NCBI RefSeq assembly: GCF_007362475.1
Contig: NZ_CP041687.1
Coordinates: forward strand, 124,001-188,000
Origin: Chryseobacterium sp. SNU WT5
GTDB taxonomy: Bacteria > Bacteroidota > Bacteroidia > Flavobacteriales > Weeksellaceae
Direction of reading: 5' to 3'
DNA: 64,000 bases
Below, piece by piece: positions 61,933-64,000 of the stretch. A program made the position numbers and the translations under genes. The number at the start of each line of letters is the position of its first letter. Position 1 is the first letter of the stretch. The notes beneath the pieces are model-generated. The model had not been told where the DNA came from, ran no database searches, and saw only the letters and a list, made by a program, of their open reading frames with translations.

Positions 61933-64000
61933 TTATTTAATCTTTAACTTTCTAAATTTCAAATAGGATAGAATTGCCAGCGTAAACATGGCAGCAATCC
62001 CGATGTACACCCATATCGGAACCGGAACTGGATCTCCGGCCGCATAAGAATGTAGTCCACTAAGGTAATAATTCACCCCGAAGTAGGTCATTACAATAGT
62101 GCTGATGGCAAACAATGAAGCGACGTGGAACGCCCATCTCCCTCTTAATCCTGGCACCAATCGCATGTGTAAAACGAAGGCGTAAACCATGACGGAAATG
62201 AAAGCCCAGGTTTCTTTTGGATCCCAGCTCCAGTATCTACCCCAAGATTCATTGGCCCAAATACCTCCTAAGAAAGTTCCTACTACTAAAGCGTATAAAC
62301 CAATTGTAAGGGACATTTCCGACACAATAGTCAGCTCTTTGATCGTAGTTTCGTTATGAATTTTATATATTTTTTTGTCTGAGAAAATATAGAAGAATAG
62401 TACAATAACTGCAATAACCATGGACAGCCCAAAGAAACCATAACTCGCCGTAATAATCGCTACGTGGATGATTAACCAATAGGATTTCAGTACTGGTACT
62501 AACGGTGTGATCTGCGGATCAAGTGCAGAACCACCGTGTGCAAATCCCATCATAATTACAGCCACCATAAATCCAGCTGATGGAATTAATGCATTTGAGT
62601 TTCTATAAAGTAATAATCCCGCAGAAATACCAATCCATGATATAAAGATAATCGCTTCATAACCATTACTCCATGGTGCATGACCTGAAATGTACCATCT
62701 TGCGACCAATCCTAGGAATTGTAGGAAATAACCTACACATCCGAGAAGTATTAAGGCCTTTATAACCTTATTTAATATTTTGTTTGGTTTGAATAATTCT
62801 ATAAAACCTAAAACCAAAAGCAAGCCTCCAATAATGGTATAGAAAATTAACAAATGGAAATTGATATTGACGGTGTTCATCAAAACCTCTAATTTCACTT
62901 TTGCTTCCGTCGGAACCACATTTTTACCCCAAGTTTTTTGATAGTTCTCAAGTTCCTTCAGGGCAGAATCTGCTTTCGTCCAGTCACCCGATTTTTGAGC
63001 TGCTAATATTTCAGAAAAATAAGGACCCATTACTTTCTGAGATTCCATATCTGGTTCGAAATTTTGGTCTAACCAGGAATGCCAAGTATTGTTTGGATCA
63101 TTTTTCACGGGAACAATTCGCATAAACTGTCCGCTAAAAAATTCGTTAAAAGCCTGAACACGATCGTTTACTTTTATAACTTCTTTATCATAATTGGTTT
63201 GTTCTGCTGGTTTTTTCCTAAAAGCTTCCTGGTAATCTTCTTCTAAAACATAATGAAGAGCTCCAGTTTCATCGGCAGGGAAAAGCGACATCAACGAAGT
63301 ATAACCTTCTTCATTTGCTTTTGCTTTTTTCTTTAATTCGTCGCCACCTTTGTCACCAACTTTAATTAAAGGAACCATCGTCCAACTAGCAGTATCGGTA
63401 TTAATAGATAGGAACCATTGGTTTGCAGTTAAAGATTTACCATCACTTCCTCGGAAGGTATCTTTCCTGTATAATTTTCTTAAAACATCTAAAGCTTGTG
63501 TATTCATCGGCACAATTCTACCATCGTAGTTTTGTACTAATAAATAAGCAAATTTTTCAGCGTGATCTTTGTCGATCTTATTTCTTGCAATAATCTCATC
63601 TGCCGTGATTGGTTTTGGTGATTTTAAAGCACCGACCTGCTGTTGTTTTTTCGGAGCAGCTTCTGCAGTCAATAAATCTGCCGCACCATGATCATGACCG
63701 TCATTGGCGGAATGCTGTACTTCCCCAGCACCATCGGTATTCCCGTGGGTATCAATATACTGTGCGTTAAAATTGAATGTCAATAACAATAGTAAAACTG
63801 CAGCAGTTTTCTTTTTGCTTATATTCTTCAGCATTTGGTTCAGTTTCCAGAAATGAGTTCCTTTCCAGAAGAAAATGACAAACATTGCAGTAAATAAGAA
63901 GAAATACCCAATGTAAGTAAGCAAAGTACCCCAGAAATCATGATTCACCGAAAGTACAGTTCCTTTTCTGTCCGGATCAAAACTTGCCTGGAATAATCGG
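61933..64000 (-). CDS. Cytochrome c biogenesis protein, ResB/CcsA fusion (partial)
   Basis: The frame is open to the right edge, so the gene begins outside the window. The GTG at 63948 is only an internal codon, preceded by FDPDRKGTVLSVNHDFWG, a ResB-type sequence. The visible part has the C-terminal ResB helix, a long periplasmic segment with a His-rich patch (HSANDGHDHG) and then the CcsA domain of about eight helices. Its heme-handling motif is WGRYWSWDPKETWAFIS. The protein ligates heme to apocytochrome c (System II). Bacteroidota often fuse the two subunits, as here. Confidence 0.93.
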   Translation of the reverse strand, partial: RLFQASFDPDRKGTVLSVNHDFWGTLLTYIGYFFLFTAMFVIFFWKGTHFWKLNQMLKNISKKKTAAVLLLLLTFNFNAQYIDTHGNTDGAGEVQHSANDGHDHGAADLLTAEAAPKKQQQVGALKSPKPITADEIIARNKIDKDHAEKFAYLLVQNYDGRIVPMNTQALDVLRKLYRKDTFRGSDGKSLTANQWFLSINTDTASWTMVPLIKVGDKGGDELKKKAKANEEGYTSLMSLFPADETGALHYVLEEDYQEAFRKKPAEQTNYDKEVIKVNDRVQAFNEFFSGQFMRIVPVKNDPNNTWHSWLDQNFEPDMESQKVMGPYFSEILAAQKSGDWTKADSALKELENYQKTWGKNVVPTEAKVKLEVLMNTVNINFHLLIFYTIIGGLLLVLGFIELFKPNKILNKVIKALILLGCVGYFLQFLGLVARWYISGHAPWSNGYEAIIFISWIGISAGLLLYRNSNALIPSAGFMVAVIMMGFAHGGSALDPQITPLVPVLKSYWLIIHVAIITASYGFFGLSMVIAVIVLFFYIFSDKKIYKIHNETTIKELTIVSEMSLTIGLYALVVGTFLGGIWANESWGRYWSWDPKETWAFISVMVYAFVLHMRLVPGLRGRWAFHVASLFAISTIVMTYFGVNYYLSGLHSYAAGDPVPVPIWVYIGIAAMFTLAILSYLKFRKLKIK

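Noticed and set aside
63946..63948. GTG as start of the ccs gene
   Set aside because: The frame is open to the window edge and the preceding residues match ResB-type sequence, so the gene begins outside.

Overview
The window looks like chromosomal DNA of a flavobacterium, most likely in the Chryseobacterium/Kaistella part of the Weeksellaceae. This rests on several sequence features: AT-rich DNA, many TAnnTTTG (-7) Bacteroidota promoter elements, few Shine-Dalgarno sequences, and families typical of the phylum (DUF5686, BT_3928-type DoxX, DUF1599, DUF3098, DUF4142, fused ResB/CcsA, LytTR regulators). The genus is an inference from protein flavour, not from a database search. No rRNA, tRNA, CRISPR array, phage or intact insertion sequence was seen.

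Layout. 1-5.8 kb: the end of an unknown gene, an acidic hypothetical, a secreted dipeptidyl peptidase IV, a membrane-anchored hypothetical, and a LytS/LytT-type two-component pair. 6-13.2 kb: a DUF819 transporter, three consecutive POT-family peptide transporters and a periplasmic thioredoxin-like protein. With the DPP IV this forms a peptide-utilisation neighbourhood. 13.3-18.2 kb: recG, a DUF5686 outer-membrane protein and a coupled small protein. 18.3-22.1 kb: folP facing DUF1599, a BT_3928/DoxX protein, a TerB-like protein and tpiA. 22.1-24.8 kb: a dnaG-clpP operon. 25-30 kb: an isoaspartyl peptidase, tsaE, alanine dehydrogenase, a DUF4258 protein, tyrA and an orphan ABC ATPase.

30-36.6 kb: a fatty-acid beta-oxidation operon headed by a MarR regulator. 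It encodes a fused 3-hydroxyacyl-CoA dehydrogenase/enoyl-CoA hydratase, a thiolase and an acyl-CoA dehydrogenase. Two near-identical TATGCATGCATA palindromes lie 84 bp apart in front of marR, one covering the promoter. A four-helix-bundle (23S rRNA intervening-sequence-type) gene sits inside this operon between direct repeats.

36.6-53 kb is the accessory and decaying part. It holds a 59-aa PLDc_N-like membrane protein, a degenerate coding remnant, a WG-repeat-like gene split by a frameshift, a DUF2207 protein with a Ser/Gly tail, DUF2024 and pterin dehydratase genes, an alr/M20 peptidase pair, DUF4142 plus a cupredoxin lipoprotein, a SulP transporter, and an mprF-like gene that is both frameshifted and cut short. 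53-64 kb returns to housekeeping: DUF1003, a Mesh1-like HD hydrolase, an RluF-type pseudouridine synthase, truB, uppP, DUF3098, ftsX, rsmA, a coiled-coil membrane protein, TIGR02757, RNase Z and a fused ResB/CcsA gene that runs off the right edge.

I did not find a convincing new multi-gene system. The observations most worth following are the MarR operator pair, the four-helix-bundle cassette, the mprF break at a canonical -1 slippery heptamer, the DnaG zinc ribbon without cysteines, and two genes whose promoter element almost touches the start codon.
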